A stretch of 64,000 nucleotides of DNA from Juglans regia. Taxonomy: Eukaryota > Streptophyta > Magnoliopsida > Fagales > Juglandaceae. A model generated the notes under the pieces. That model had not been told where the DNA came from and ran no database searches. It was given only the letters and a program-made list of their open reading frames with translations. Where the stretch lies: contig NC_049910.1 in assembly GCF_001411555.2 (NCBI RefSeq), positions 32,335,150 through 32,399,149 of the forward strand, written 5' to 3'. Both the position numbers and the translations under genes were made by a program. Below, piece by piece: positions 23,855-35,027 of the stretch. Numbering within the stretch: the stretch's first letter is position 1; the number at the start of each line of letters is the position of its first letter.

Positions 23855-26435
23855 TCTTCATCTTCGGATGTATTTTCCATGTTTATTTCATAATCTCCCT
23901 CAATAACATCATTATCATAATCTACCTCTTCTTCGTCCTATTTATCCACCACCTACCCGGATTTAGATTCGTCTTCAACTTCTGACTCTTCTTCTCCTTC
24001 TTCCTCCTCACTTACTTGAATTGAATGATCATTTAATACGGACGGGTCGAGATGGATGGGTGGGTCATCATCTTTACATAAGAGGAGCAACTCAAGTGCA
24101 TCGAGATCAACAAACAAGTTAATACCATCTCCATCTTCCCGGTATGCCTCTACAATTGGAGTATCATCTTCATCCCACTATTCTTGTAATCTGCACTCAT
24201 TCCTGCTTCATATATATTTCGATGGACAAATTTTTGTAAGACTCGCCAAGTTATCTCTTTACTATCTTCATCGGTGTTTTTTATTGGATCAATCAAGTAA
24301 TAAACTTGGGTAGCTTGATAAGCCAATACGAATGGATCATCTTCGTACCATTTAGATATAGTATTGATACTCTTAAAGTGATTATCCCTATGTATCGAAA
24401 CTCGACCACCGTCTAGATCCCACCAATCACATTTAAAGACATTTATTACAGACCCACTCAGATATTTCAATCCGATAATATCACGTATGACACCATAATA
24501 GTCAATATCATATGTTCCATGACTCCCTTCGTCCAACACACCAGAGTTTTGAGTCTTTCTATTATGTTCACGGTCTAGAGTATGTAATTTATAACCTCGA
24601 ACCGTGCATGAAGTGTATCGAAGTACTCTATTTGAGGGACCACAGGCCAATTCATACAATTCAGGTGAAATTAATCCAGGATCACGACCACATTGTTCCA
24701 AAATCTAATAATTGAAATAGTATATATTTATTAAAAGTTACCTAGAGTTAAAAGTTTCAAAATGTAACATATATATAATTTTAGTTCATACACGTTCTTC
24801 AAACTATCCGAAAAATTCTTCATCGTGTCTTGCCTCGTTTTCTCTTATTCTTTCCCCGACCTTTGCCAAAATTGTTTGTTCTAACATGTACTAGTCGTTC
24901 CACTATTTCTTTCCCAAACAACTCATTTGGTACAATTTTGTCCTCTACTCTCCCATCAAACTTAGCACATTCTCTTCTCCATGCATTATTTGCTAGTAGA
25001 TAACGTCGATAACCCATGAAAAATAACTTCTAAGAATATTTTAACCACTTACTAGCAGTTTTTTTATTACACGTCGAACACGCTAACTTTCCTTTCATAC
25101 TCCAGCCAGAAATATTCTCATATTCCAGAAAGTCATTTATCATCCACATTACTGCAGCATGCATCTGAAAAGATGTCGTCGTAGATGCATCATAAGTTCT
25201 GACGCCTATTTCCCATAACTCTTTCAGCTTTTCAATCAACGGCTGCATGAATACGTCAATGTCATTCCTAGGTGATCTTGGGCCCGGGATAAGTAAAGTT
25301 AACAAAAATTTGGACGCCTTCATGCACCTCTTTGGTGGAAGATTGTACGGAATCAACACTATGGGCCAAGTGCTATAACTTGTACTCATATTTCCAAAAG
25401 GGTTGAATCCATCTGTTGTAAGTCTCAGGCGCACGTTCCGAGCTTTTATCCCAAACTCTGAGTATTGATTATCGAAAGATTGTCACACAAGTGAGTCAGT
25501 TGGGTGCCTCATATATACATCATCCTTAACTATTTTCTTCTCATGCCACCTCATATCGTGAGTTGTTTTCTTACACATATATAGTCTTTGCAACCTAGGT
25601 CTCAAGGGAAAATACTGCAACACCTTAACCGGTACATTTTTCTTATCCTTCCACCTCGACACTTCGCATACAGGACATGCTTCTTTCTCCTTGTTCTCCT
25701 TCCAGAATAAAACACAATCATTCTTGCATGCACTTATGGACTTGTACTCAAATCTTAATCACTTTCTCAACTGTTTCGCTTCATAAAAGTTCTTCGGCAA
25801 TGCAGACCCTTCGGGAAGCACCTTATTAAATAAGTTCAAGTTCTTCAGCAATGCAGACCCTTCGGGAAACACCTCATTAAATAAGTTCAATACCATGTTT
25901 ATTGCTTTCGTCGACATCCCACACAATAATTTAATGTGAAGCAACCGCACAATAAATGACATTTTGGAATGTTTTGTACAGCCTAGATAAAACTCGCACT
26001 TTGCATCTTCTCACATTGCAGAGAATTTTCACAATCACTCCCTCGGCCACTTGAGGCATTGTTGTCAACCCCATCCATAAACATCTCAGCTCCAATGTCA
26101 CCCAACATCTCCTCCATCTCATCATGCTCATAATCATCATCCATGTACTACAAATAATTTGGATGATCGATCAATACATCCACTGACTGTTCATGTGGCT
26201 CACCATGCAGTACCCATCGGATATACCCCAGATCCATATCGTTCACAAATATATGACACACAACTTCATCCAACCCTATCGCACACAAATTTTTACACCC
26301 TCGACATGGACTCTTAATGTAACCATGACTATCAGCAAAGGTCAGTGCAAAATCAATAAAGGTTCTTACTCCACGCGCATAAGGTATGTAATCATTTCCA
26401 AGTCTATTGCCCAGACGCATCTAACTTTTGTCCAT
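23855..26435 (-). pseudogene. CACTA tnp2 transposase (Transposase_21 family), decayed
   Basis: The minus-strand start at 26433-26435 reads MDKS-stop-MRLGNRLGNDY; the family normally has W where the TAG stands, a one-base change. Then come the transposase-associated domain (CRGCKNLCAIGLDEV, WVLHGE at 26148-26420), a TNP2 N-terminal part (25759-25962, EVFPEGSALLKN), and the core (25030-25434: TDGFNPFGNMSTSYSTWPIV, LIPGPRSPRNDIDVFMQPL). After this come GYRRYLLANNAWRR (24820-25017) and a DUF4216-type C-terminus (24150-24701). TNP2 cuts CACTA ends. Intron remnants, stops and an internal 51-bp duplication are present, so it is not active. Confidence 0.85.
25789..25890. repeat. In-frame 51-bp tandem duplication in tnp2
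   Basis: 25789-25839 and 25840-25890 are near identical; each encodes 17 residues (LFNEVFPEGSALLKN type). It keeps the frame open through the duplicated segment. Confidence 0.9.
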
Positions 26436-27119
26436 TTCTAAAAATATATATCTATTAATAACACGTACATAGAAAATTCACATGCTGCTCCAATTCTCAT
26501 TATTTTTTTTATAAGGTAGTTGATCATATCCTATTCGAGATCATATTATCCATATTGCACAAATCTCGTCACTCTACTACTTTCCACATTAGTAGAAATT
26601 TTGGCAGCACCTTCTCATAGTTCTCCAAGTATACATGTTCAAATAGAGATATTATGACCCTATGAACTGTATACCCGAAAAACAGTAGAGGAAGATATCG
26701 AAACTTCATATTAAACGTGGATAATAGGAGTAACAAAAATGTGCAATACAGATAATATAATCTCAAACTGTCCACACTAGACAATTCATGAATTAGTGGA
26801 CACATAAATGTACACTAAGTCCCAAACAGGTCTAAAGTTATTTATGCAATGTCACACCATATCTATCAAAAAACACTACAAACAATATCCCATGTTGTTT
26901 GAATTAACAATGTCAAACAAATAATAGTGCATGTTATATTGTTAAACTAAATAGAGATGGAAGAATATGTTCATAAGTTTCCTATCATGAGTAGATAACG
27001 AGGGAGAATGATCTTGAAAAAATGTCTAAATTTTAGTCAAATTACTTAACTGTCAAAAACTCTCCAGTCTTGACAACTCTCATGGTCGGAGAGACTACGA
27101 CAGTCAAGCAATTAGACTA

Positions 27120-27545
27120 ACATTCGAACGTATCTTCCTATGACAGCCCAAAATCTAGAGGGAAATTTTTCGTACTTTTATTTTCATGTTCAAACGTACG
27201 GAAATTTGATATTCAAATGTTTAAAAATTCCTAGTAAATTTCATCAATTAACGTTCGAACGAAAAATTTTAACGTCTAAACGTTTCAGATCATCACAGAG
27301 GTGCCGAATGGAGCAAGAAATCTCCAACATGTTTCTTCTCGTGTTCAAACATATTATAATGTAACGTTGGAACATCAATCGATTTCCTTTCATATATCTC
27401 GATTCACGTTTGCATGTTAAACTGAAACGTTCGAACGTGGAAAGATCTTCATAGATTTGAGGAAATCAAGCGGAAAATACCAGCATTTTTTTAATGTTCA
27501 AACGTAAATAATATACATTCGAACGTTACTTTAGGACGTTATTCA
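27120..27545. repeat. Second block of ACGTTCGAACGT-like CACTA repeats
   Basis: Variants such as AACATTCGAACG, TTAACGTTCGAACG and GAAACGTTCGAACGTGG recur upstream of the tnp2 start, as expected of the 5' subterminal region. Confidence 0.7.
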
Positions 27546-29530
27546 GTAGTTAGTATTTATTAATATAATAGTTATATATATATGTATTTTTTCTAGATAC
27601 TTATAATATTTCTCTTGAATATAATCTCTTTTTATTTTTAAAAAGTTAAGAAAAATACTAACATTTTGTGACTATTTTCTTCTTCCATATAATCTTGTTT
27701 GAGATATTGTTGGTTAATTTTAAATTCTTCTTTACTCAAAGTGTATATTTGGACATCATCTCCAATCACTTATGAATATGTTGGAGAAAAATGTTCACTT
27801 TTAAGATTATGAGAGGTGGATGTCAAGGTGAATAATCTTGAGAAGAAGATACGACATTTGAAAGGTAATGATCCCACCAGCCTTTTAGTTGGCCGGCATG
27901 TAACAATAATATGTGATATAACAATAATATAACAAAATAATCGCATTTGGCTCTGATACTAAAGACATAAATCCCAAGTAATAAATAGCTACTAATAATA
28001 TTATATGATAATAGTGATAATAATAATAATAGGTGGTATAACAGCCATATGCATTAAAGCATGTAAAATAGACGGTATAACGGACCATATGCAATACTAA
28101 TATATGTTAATGTTGTGAGTAATATTCTAACTTATACTCAATAAAATATGGTCTACAAAAAGATTATAAGAATGATTGTATGTCTTGTTATAAATGCGTA
28201 CAATCAGTATTAGGATAAGTACTAATAGTATTAGGATAATCTTATATACTATAACATTATACCATATAATATATTAGTATAGTATTAGTTTAATATTATA
28301 TGTTATATACTAATAGCATTACTATATATTATTACTATACTATATAGTAATACTATATTAATATGCTGTTTTCTGTTCCAGAAAGTATTAGGTAGGTTAG
28401 AGCTATTTCATTTTCAATTATGGTTTTAAAATTTTCAATTTTTTGGGTTAATAACGGGTATTTTAGTTGTTTTTGGATTCTTTTATATTTTAATTCTTGT
28501 TTTAAAAAACTTATCTGATTTTATTTTGTTCTAATTCTATTCTATTAGTATTATATATTATGTAATTACTATATTAATATTAGTATTATGTACTAATATA
28601 ATAATACTAATATTAATATTAGACAACTAACCGAAAAATTAAGATTTATTAATGGCAAAAATGGCATAATTAATTGTATTAGTGTATAGTATTAGTATAT
28701 ATGATATTTAGACATCATTATATATGATACGAAAAGACAATCGTTTCTTAGGAAGTTGCAATCAGCTTCTCATTCCTCCATTGCCGCTTGTCTACTTTGA
28801 TATATATGATATTTAGACATTTTAGAATGTATAGTCTTGTTTCATTAATTATTGTTTTCTTTTAAGATCTTTTATAATATTCATCAAATGTTCTAATTCA
28901 AGTCTTAAATTATAATTTAGACATTTCAATGAATTAAAATTATTATATATAGTTATTATTATATTACATTATAATATATATAATACCTAATATATTATGT
29001 TATATACTATAACATTATACTATATAATATATTAGTATAGTATTAGTTTAATATTATATGTTATATACTAATAGCGTTACTATATAGTATTACTATACTA
29101 ACAACAATGATATACTATATATAGTAGATAACATAATATATAATGAATATATAATACTCTATATATATAGTATATAAAATATTATATATATAATACACTG
29201 TATTCTATTATTAATATATTTTTGAGAATTAAATCGTCAAATATTCGAACGTGAGTCAAAATGGCGTTCGAATGTTTAGTGTATTTAAGCCCAAAACCGA
29301 AAGAGGAAACGTCATTCTCAAAACTAAACCGTTATCTCTCCATCGTTGCACGCCGTCGTCAAACCGTGGCCTCCGCCGTCAAACCCTGCCACAACCGTCA
29401 CAAAAAGGTAGGCATCCCTCTTTAGTCCTCTTACATTTTTTTTTAAACATTTAGTAGGATTTTATGTAAACCGAACGTTAGTGGTGGCCAGATTTTAAAC
29501 TCCATTTTCCAGCCACCACGGGTTGTCATT
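27546..29530. other. Very AT-rich DNA with direct repeats, no gene
   Basis: Dominated by TATAGTAT/ATATTAGTAT runs. A segment of about 85 bp is present twice (28243-28328 and 29001-29087). 29221-29530 is richer in G+C with two more CATTCGAACG-like motifs and CGCCGTCGTCAAACCGTGGCC-like codons, and could be a CACTA leader. No protein domain is recognised. Confidence 0.5.
28243..29087. repeat. Direct repeat pair of about 85 bp in AT-rich DNA
   Basis: 28243-28328 and 29001-29087 share TATACTATAACATTATAC then TTAGTATAGTATTAGTTTAA and AATAGC(A/G)TTACTATATA with only about two differences, 758 bp apart. Each could be an internal terminal repeat or a segmental duplication. Confidence 0.7.
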
Positions 29531-31449
29531 TAGGGCTGAGCAAAAATCTGACAATTCGACTCCGAATCCGACTCCGCTCCGGGTCTGCCTCTGACGGAGT
29601 CGGAGTCGGAGTTGGAGTTGGAGTCATTGACGAACCGACTCCGGCTCCGCTCCGATCTGCCTCTGACGCTCCGCCTCTGACTTGGCCCTCCGACTCCACC
29701 TCCGATTTTATACATATTTTATAAAAATATATGTGTTTTTCTATATATTAATAATTTAAATTTTATACAACTATATCTTATATAGTTAGTTAAACTCAAT
29801 AATATACTAGTTAAATAATATATTTATACGATAATATATAGACTAAATTGACTAATAAATAATAATAGTTTAGTATATATATGACTATATGTAAATATCA
29901 TATATTACAAATTTACAATATTACTACCATGTTACATGTAAGTTGTAACACTAAATTACTAATGTATAAATATAATAACATGTAATACTAATGTATATAT
30001 AATATACTATAAACACTAAGATGCATAATAACATCAACATGTAATACTACTGGATAAACACTAATCTATAAATTTAGAATAACATATAATAATAATGTAT
30101 AATAACTAAAGTATTATTCATATAAATTTTATATAACAATATCTTGTATTAATTATATTTTTTAACTTAATAAATTTTCAACATATTCCTTTTGATAAAT
30201 ATATTAGTAATACTAATATACATTAATATATTAATTAGATCCACTTTAAGTCTATATATAAATTACTATATAAATCACTATAGTATTAATTACTAATACT
30301 ATATTACTATATGATACTATTAACTATAGTGATTTATACTAATAGTATTATATAGTTATACTAAATTAAAATCACTATAGCAAATACTAATATATAGTTA
30401 TGCTAATCACTATAACTAATACTAATACTAATATAGACTATAGTTATAACTTATAGTATTATACCTATACTAAATCACTATAACTTATACTAATATAGTT
30501 ATACTAAATCACTATAACTTATACTAATATAGTAATACTAAATCACTATAACTAATACTAATATTTATACTAATACCATTATAGACTATAGTTAGAACTT
30601 ATAGTATTATACCTATGCTAAATCACTATAACTAATACTAATATAACTATTAGTATAATTAATATCACTACTAGTATAACTAATACTAATACTAATACTA
30701 ATATACTAATACTATTAGTGTATTACTAATATTTATATATATTAATATGTATATATATATATATCAAGTATAAGAGATTAGAGATTATATGTATATATAT
30801 ATAATATTAAATCACTAACATTCTAATAGTATGATACTATAGTATTAGTAATTATACTATAAGATATAGTAATAGACTAATAATATATTATAGTAATACT
30901 ATATTATATATAAAATAGTAATACTATTTTTTGAATTTTTGTTTCGTATACGGTGCTTTTTTTTTAATATTTATATATAATAATATATATATCATTTTTT
31001 TTAATCTTCATTTCGAATATAGTGCCTTTGTTTATTGTAGTGATTATTTAGATGTGGATATAGAATCATGGATGATGTGAGTACATGTAAAAATATGACT
31101 TTCTTTTTATTTTTAATTTTTAAATGTATGTTAGTATGTTACTTGTTTTATTTAGTTGTATTTTTTATTATAATCAAAAGTTTAATAAGTTTGGATTGTA
31201 ATTTTGAGAAAATTCAAAATTGAAAGCCCACAATTTTTTATTTTTTTTTAGAAAATGGGTCAAATATGAAGTTAAAAAAAATTAAAAAAAAAAGTCCAAA
31301 AATCGGACTCCGCTCCGACAAGTCGGAGTTGGAGGCGGAGCAGATTCTCTACATCTCGGAGTCAGAGTCGGAGGTCGGATTTGACCTCCGACAAAGTCAG
31401 AGTTGGAGTCGGAGGTTGGGCCCTCCGAAACGGTCGGTGCTCAGCCCTA
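29531..31449. mobile_element. Non-autonomous hAT element (family 1, long copy)
   Basis: Exact 12-bp inverted termini TAGGGCTGAGCA and TGCTCAGCCCTA bound a 1919-bp unit, with a perfect 8-bp duplication TTGTCATT at 29523-29530 and 31450-31457. The terminal 180 bp on each side are rich in CCGACTCCG / CGGAGTCGG motifs able to fold back. The core (29710-31250) is almost pure A+T with ACTAATACTA runs. It has no transposase. It is the same family as 16749-17920 but longer because the AT core differs. Confidence 0.95.
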
Positions 31450-31457
31450 TTGTCATT

Positions 31458-31827
31458 GGCCAAATGGTCACCATAAAAAAGTTTCTTAAACTGTATACTT
31501 CATTTCTATGGTGACACTTGGCTACTTAGACCTGTGGTACATGATTTTCGATAATGGCTAAGTCGACTCAGCCATTTTGTGTCGAAACGTTTGAACGTTT
31601 CGACATAACGTTCGAACATATGACGTTACAATTGCATAGCCCTTCAACATTCGAACGTATCTTTTCTACATTCGAACAACAACTTTCTCTTTTATAACAT
31701 TCAAAACACAAAAAGACGTGGAAACCACTTGCATGCGGCTTTGACCGCGTTTTTGGTAAACCATATATACAACCATGCACTAATAAAGGTATAATATTTA
31801 AAAATAAATAAATAAATAATTTTTTGA
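31458..31827. other. Spacer with further ACGTTCGAACGT motifs
   Basis: 31585-31690 holds AACGTTTGAACGTTTCG, AACGTTCGAACATATG, CATTCGAACGTATC and CATTCGAACAAC. These are CACTA-type subterminal motifs separated from the tnp2 gene by over 5 kb. No gene is seen. Confidence 0.5.
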
Positions 31828-31835
31828 GTGTGAAG

Positions 31836-32680
31836 TAGGCCTGTGCAAGAAGCCCAATGGGCGATCAACCCGCATGACCCGATTGGATTCACTCAACAAT
31901 AATCGGGTTCATCGTGTCCAGATCATCTAACGGGCTTGATAATTCTCATGTCGGTTGAAACTGATCACCGACGGATTCGATCTTGCGTCGATCCTCGGCA
32001 GATTTTGAACAAGCTACTCGCAAAAACCCGTCGATCTTCGACGAATTCCCCACTGCTAATCAGACCCACCAAGAAATCAATTACATTTTTCTCTGAGAAT
32101 AAATCAAGCAAGTTACTGTTTTACATATATCCTTTAAGGTCTCAAAGATCGGTATGAGGTTCCACCTAAAGCCTCTGCTTCCTCCCGAGGTGAAGGTCGT
32201 CGATGATTTTAAAGAAAATTAAATAAATCTTGAAATAGATCTAAAAAAAAATGAAATACATCACAAAGAAAATGAAATACATCATAAGCTTCATTACCGG
32301 TGAGGCATCCGACAAGTTCCAGAGGTAGAAGCGACAATCTGTGGTGGGCCCTGACCACCCTCGACTTCGAGGACTACGTGGAGCCCCTCAAGGTGTATCT
32401 ATAGAGGGAGGGTGGGTTTGGAAGGGAAAAGGCTGAGCTGCAGAGGAGAGGAAGAGGAAGAGGAGGAATGGATGATGTGGGAGAGGCTGAGTTGCAGAGG
32501 AGCAAGAAAGGGGCATGGGTCTGCAAATGAAGCCGAACGGGTGAAAGATGATAAAGAGCAAGACGAACGGGTTCGACCCGATCCGACATTTATGGGTCGG
32601 GCCTAGTCGAGCTGAAACCGTGTTCCCTACGGGTCGAGTCGGTCCCAATTTTGATCAGATCAGGCCTTTGTGCAACCCTA
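31836..32680. mobile_element. Non-autonomous hAT-like element (family 2)
   Basis: 845 bp with ends TAGGCCTGTGCAA and TTGTGCAACCCTA (inverted, 9 of 13 matching). A perfect 8-bp duplication GTGTGAAG lies at 31828-31835 and 32681-32688. The interior has CCCGACCCGTTC-type subterminal motifs on both sides and a region (32400-32530) with purine-rich codons; no transposase is seen. The two open frames in it have no recognised domain. Confidence 0.85.
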
Positions 32681-32717
32681 GTGTGAAGTACTAGAATTAG
32701 GGTGGTTTGAATTTAAA

Positions 32718-32909
32718 GAGTGTTTCATTTCATATCATCATTATAATTTTTTCAAATTCTCAGACAAAATATAATCAAAGCTTAATTTAACTTTTTCAAA
32801 TTCTAAAATAATAAGAATATTAAAAAATAATATTCTAATAATATTTTATTTAATTTTTAATTTATATCTAAAATCATTTCATTTCATCTCACAATCAAAA
32901 CCCACGCTT
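32718..32909. repeat. MITE copy of the GAGATGAGAT family
   Basis: It contains TCATTATAATTTTTTCAAAT, AAATAATATTCTAATAATAT and ends CATTTCATCTCACAATCAAAACC, in the same orientation as the 4033 copy. Confidence 0.6.
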
Positions 32910-33394
32910 AAGCTTATCATGCATGATCGAGTAATTTTTAAATATTATTGTTTCTCCCCCCTCAAGTAATCCATCCGTGATTCGGTGCTCACGCGTAAGA
33001 AAGACTTTGCTTTCATTATCATAGATTCATATATAGGATTCATTTCTCCGGATTTAAAAATAATAATAATTGTTGTATTTTGTTTTTTTAAAAAAATCGA
33101 TTTTCAAGTAGGGGTGTGTAAAGCTACGTGCCATAATTCTATTTAAAAGATAAATTTTAAATTTTACAAATCAAATCTAATAATTTAAATAATCATGTGC
33201 ATTATGTACTCCATATACTATTCTGAAAATAATATGAGCTCTAGAACATGACTAATGTCGTCTACAAATAATATAAGTTCCGACCTTAATTATAATAAGA
33301 ACTATGTATTATTTCTATGTATTTTTTTACAAACTGTAAAATGTGTTTAGTTTTAGTGCATATTTGAGATTGTAGTGAAAATATAACTTATGAG

Positions 33395-33565
33395 CAATGC
33401 TAGATACAGTCCCCATTTGGGAACTGCAATACAAGCCTAGGCAATTTTATCTTTAATTTTTTTAAAAATTACAAAACTATCCCTCCTGAAATGATGATTT
33501 TTCTCATTTAATAAAGGGCCTGCACATGCAGTCCCTAAGTGGAGACTGCAAATAGAATTTCTCAT
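33395..33565. repeat. Candidate small MITE
   Basis: Ends ACAGTCCCCATTTGGGAACTGCA and TGCAGTCCCTAAGTGGAGACTGCA are imperfect inverted repeats about 150 bp apart; non-coding. Confidence 0.45.
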
Positions 33566-33758
33566 AACTTATAGTTTTAAGACTTTTAATTTATGGCACA
33601 AGAATATCTAAAAAGTAAGATTGAAAGAATTATTAAATGATTCTTCTCTCAACGGTTTTTCCCGCTTGGAGAACCCCTTGAGGTGAAGCGGTTACGTCTT
33701 CTTCCTCGATTGAGGAAGGAAGATTTTCTTTGCTTGCGAGTGCAGGCTTAGCGGTGTG

Positions 33759-35027
33759 ATGGAGGAAATGGAGGAAGTATGGAAGAGACTGAAGCTGAAC
33801 GATTAGGAGGATTGTCCGATTGAGATCGGGAGAGGTGTATGTGATTCGATGGAACAAAAAGGGGATAGAAGTTTGATCGGGAAGATAATCTCTGAGCGCA
33901 GAATTGGAAAGGAAGTTGCTCGATCTATGATGGAAAAAGTGTGGAAGGTTGGCAAGCCCCTGGAATTTCAAGAGATTGGAGGTAATTGCTTTGTGATTAC
34001 CTTTGCTAATCGACGAGATAAGTGGAAGGTGCTTGATGGCTGTCCATGGCTGTTTGACAGTTACCTTTTTGTTTTACTTGACTTTAATGGTGGATTGCAA
34101 CCAAGCTTGTTTGATTTTGACCATGCGTATCTATGGGTACAAATGTTAAATCTACCATTGAGTTATATGAATAAACAAATGGGGGAATTGATTGGGAGTT
34201 CGATGGGGAAGGTCAGTGAAGTTGATGTGCAAAAGGATGGTTCGGCATGGGGGAAATGTTTGAGGGTAAAAGTGGAGTGTGATCTGAGAAAACCTGTAGC
34301 CAGAGGTAGGACCATTGATGTGGATGGAAGGAAAATTTGGGTACCTTTTCAGTATGAAAAATTACCTAGATTATGTTTTAGCTGTGGAAGAATTGTCCAT
34401 GGCAAGGATGGTTGTAAAGAGAGTGAGGGGAGTGTAGGTCAATATGGTGTTTGGCTTCGAGCTCTTCCTCAAAATAGAAGAGGTGCAGTTAAGGTGGGAG
34501 AGCAAAAAGGGGGGGGAAGAGGTGAGGAGAGGGGTGATTGTCCAGATCATGTTCATGGAGTTAATGATGAGGAGAGGAAACGGGAGAATCAAGAGGAAGG
34601 AAGGGTTAAGGAAGTTTCTGAAGAGGGTAAGGGAGTGGATGATGTGTATTCTCAACTGTGTGAAAATCAGGAGCTGCGAGTGAAACCTCAAGAAATAATG
34701 TCTATAGCCCCAATCTGTGTGAGGAATGATGATCAAGAGGTGAATGAGCTGCAGAAGGACATCTTGCTGGTTGGAAAGTTAAGCTCCATTGAATCAGAAC
34801 AAAACCAGGAGTGCACAAGAGCTTCACGATGGAAGAGAAGGGCTAGGGCTAGGCCTGAGCCTAGTAAGTCTTCTAGCATAATTTCTGGGGTTAAGAGAGG
34901 CACTGAGTGTGTGGGGGATGGAGATGATATGCGCATGGAAGGAAAGAAGATGAAAAGTTATGATGATATGGTCTGTGATGATGGACTAGGGGTGGTGGCT
35001 GCTGTGCAGCACCACCTGGCATTATGA
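33759..35027 (+). pseudogene. LINE ORF1: DUF4283 / CCHC zinc-knuckle protein
   Basis: The open frame from ATG 33849 encodes 392 residues. Residues about 15-110 are a DUF4283 fold (NCFVITFANRRDKWKVLDG, CPWLFDSYLFVLLDFNG). At about 176-189, CFSCGRIVHGKDGC is a CX2CX4HX4C zinc knuckle. A charged, probably disordered tail follows. In the same frame, 33759 starts MEEMEEVWKRLKLND, then TAG at 33804-33806; ORF1 of related LINEs opens with just such a short E-rich W-x-x-L motif, so the real start is probably 33759 and the TAG is a mutation. The protein would coat LINE RNA. It ends at 35027, overlapping ORF2. Confidence 0.88.

Larger units (their letters stand above)
21259..27545 (-). mobile_element. 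CACTA (En/Spm) transposon, right limit uncertain
   Basis: The lower end is CACTATAACACAA at 21259, preceded by GTA as one half of a possible 3-bp duplication. Subterminal regions at 21500-21960 and 27120-27540 are packed with the palindrome ACGTTCGAACGT and its variants. Between them lie two minus-strand genes in the usual order, tnp2 (transposase) then a tnpA-like gene. I could not find the matching TAGTG end. Palindrome variants recur at 29240-29280 and 31585-31690, so the element may extend past 27545 or a second one may exist. All genes are decayed. Confidence 0.8.

Noticed and set aside
31036..31046. TATTGTAGTGA as the missing second CACTA end
   Set aside because: It sits inside the hAT element bounded by TTGTCATT duplications and lacks the GTA duplication or matching terminal sequence.
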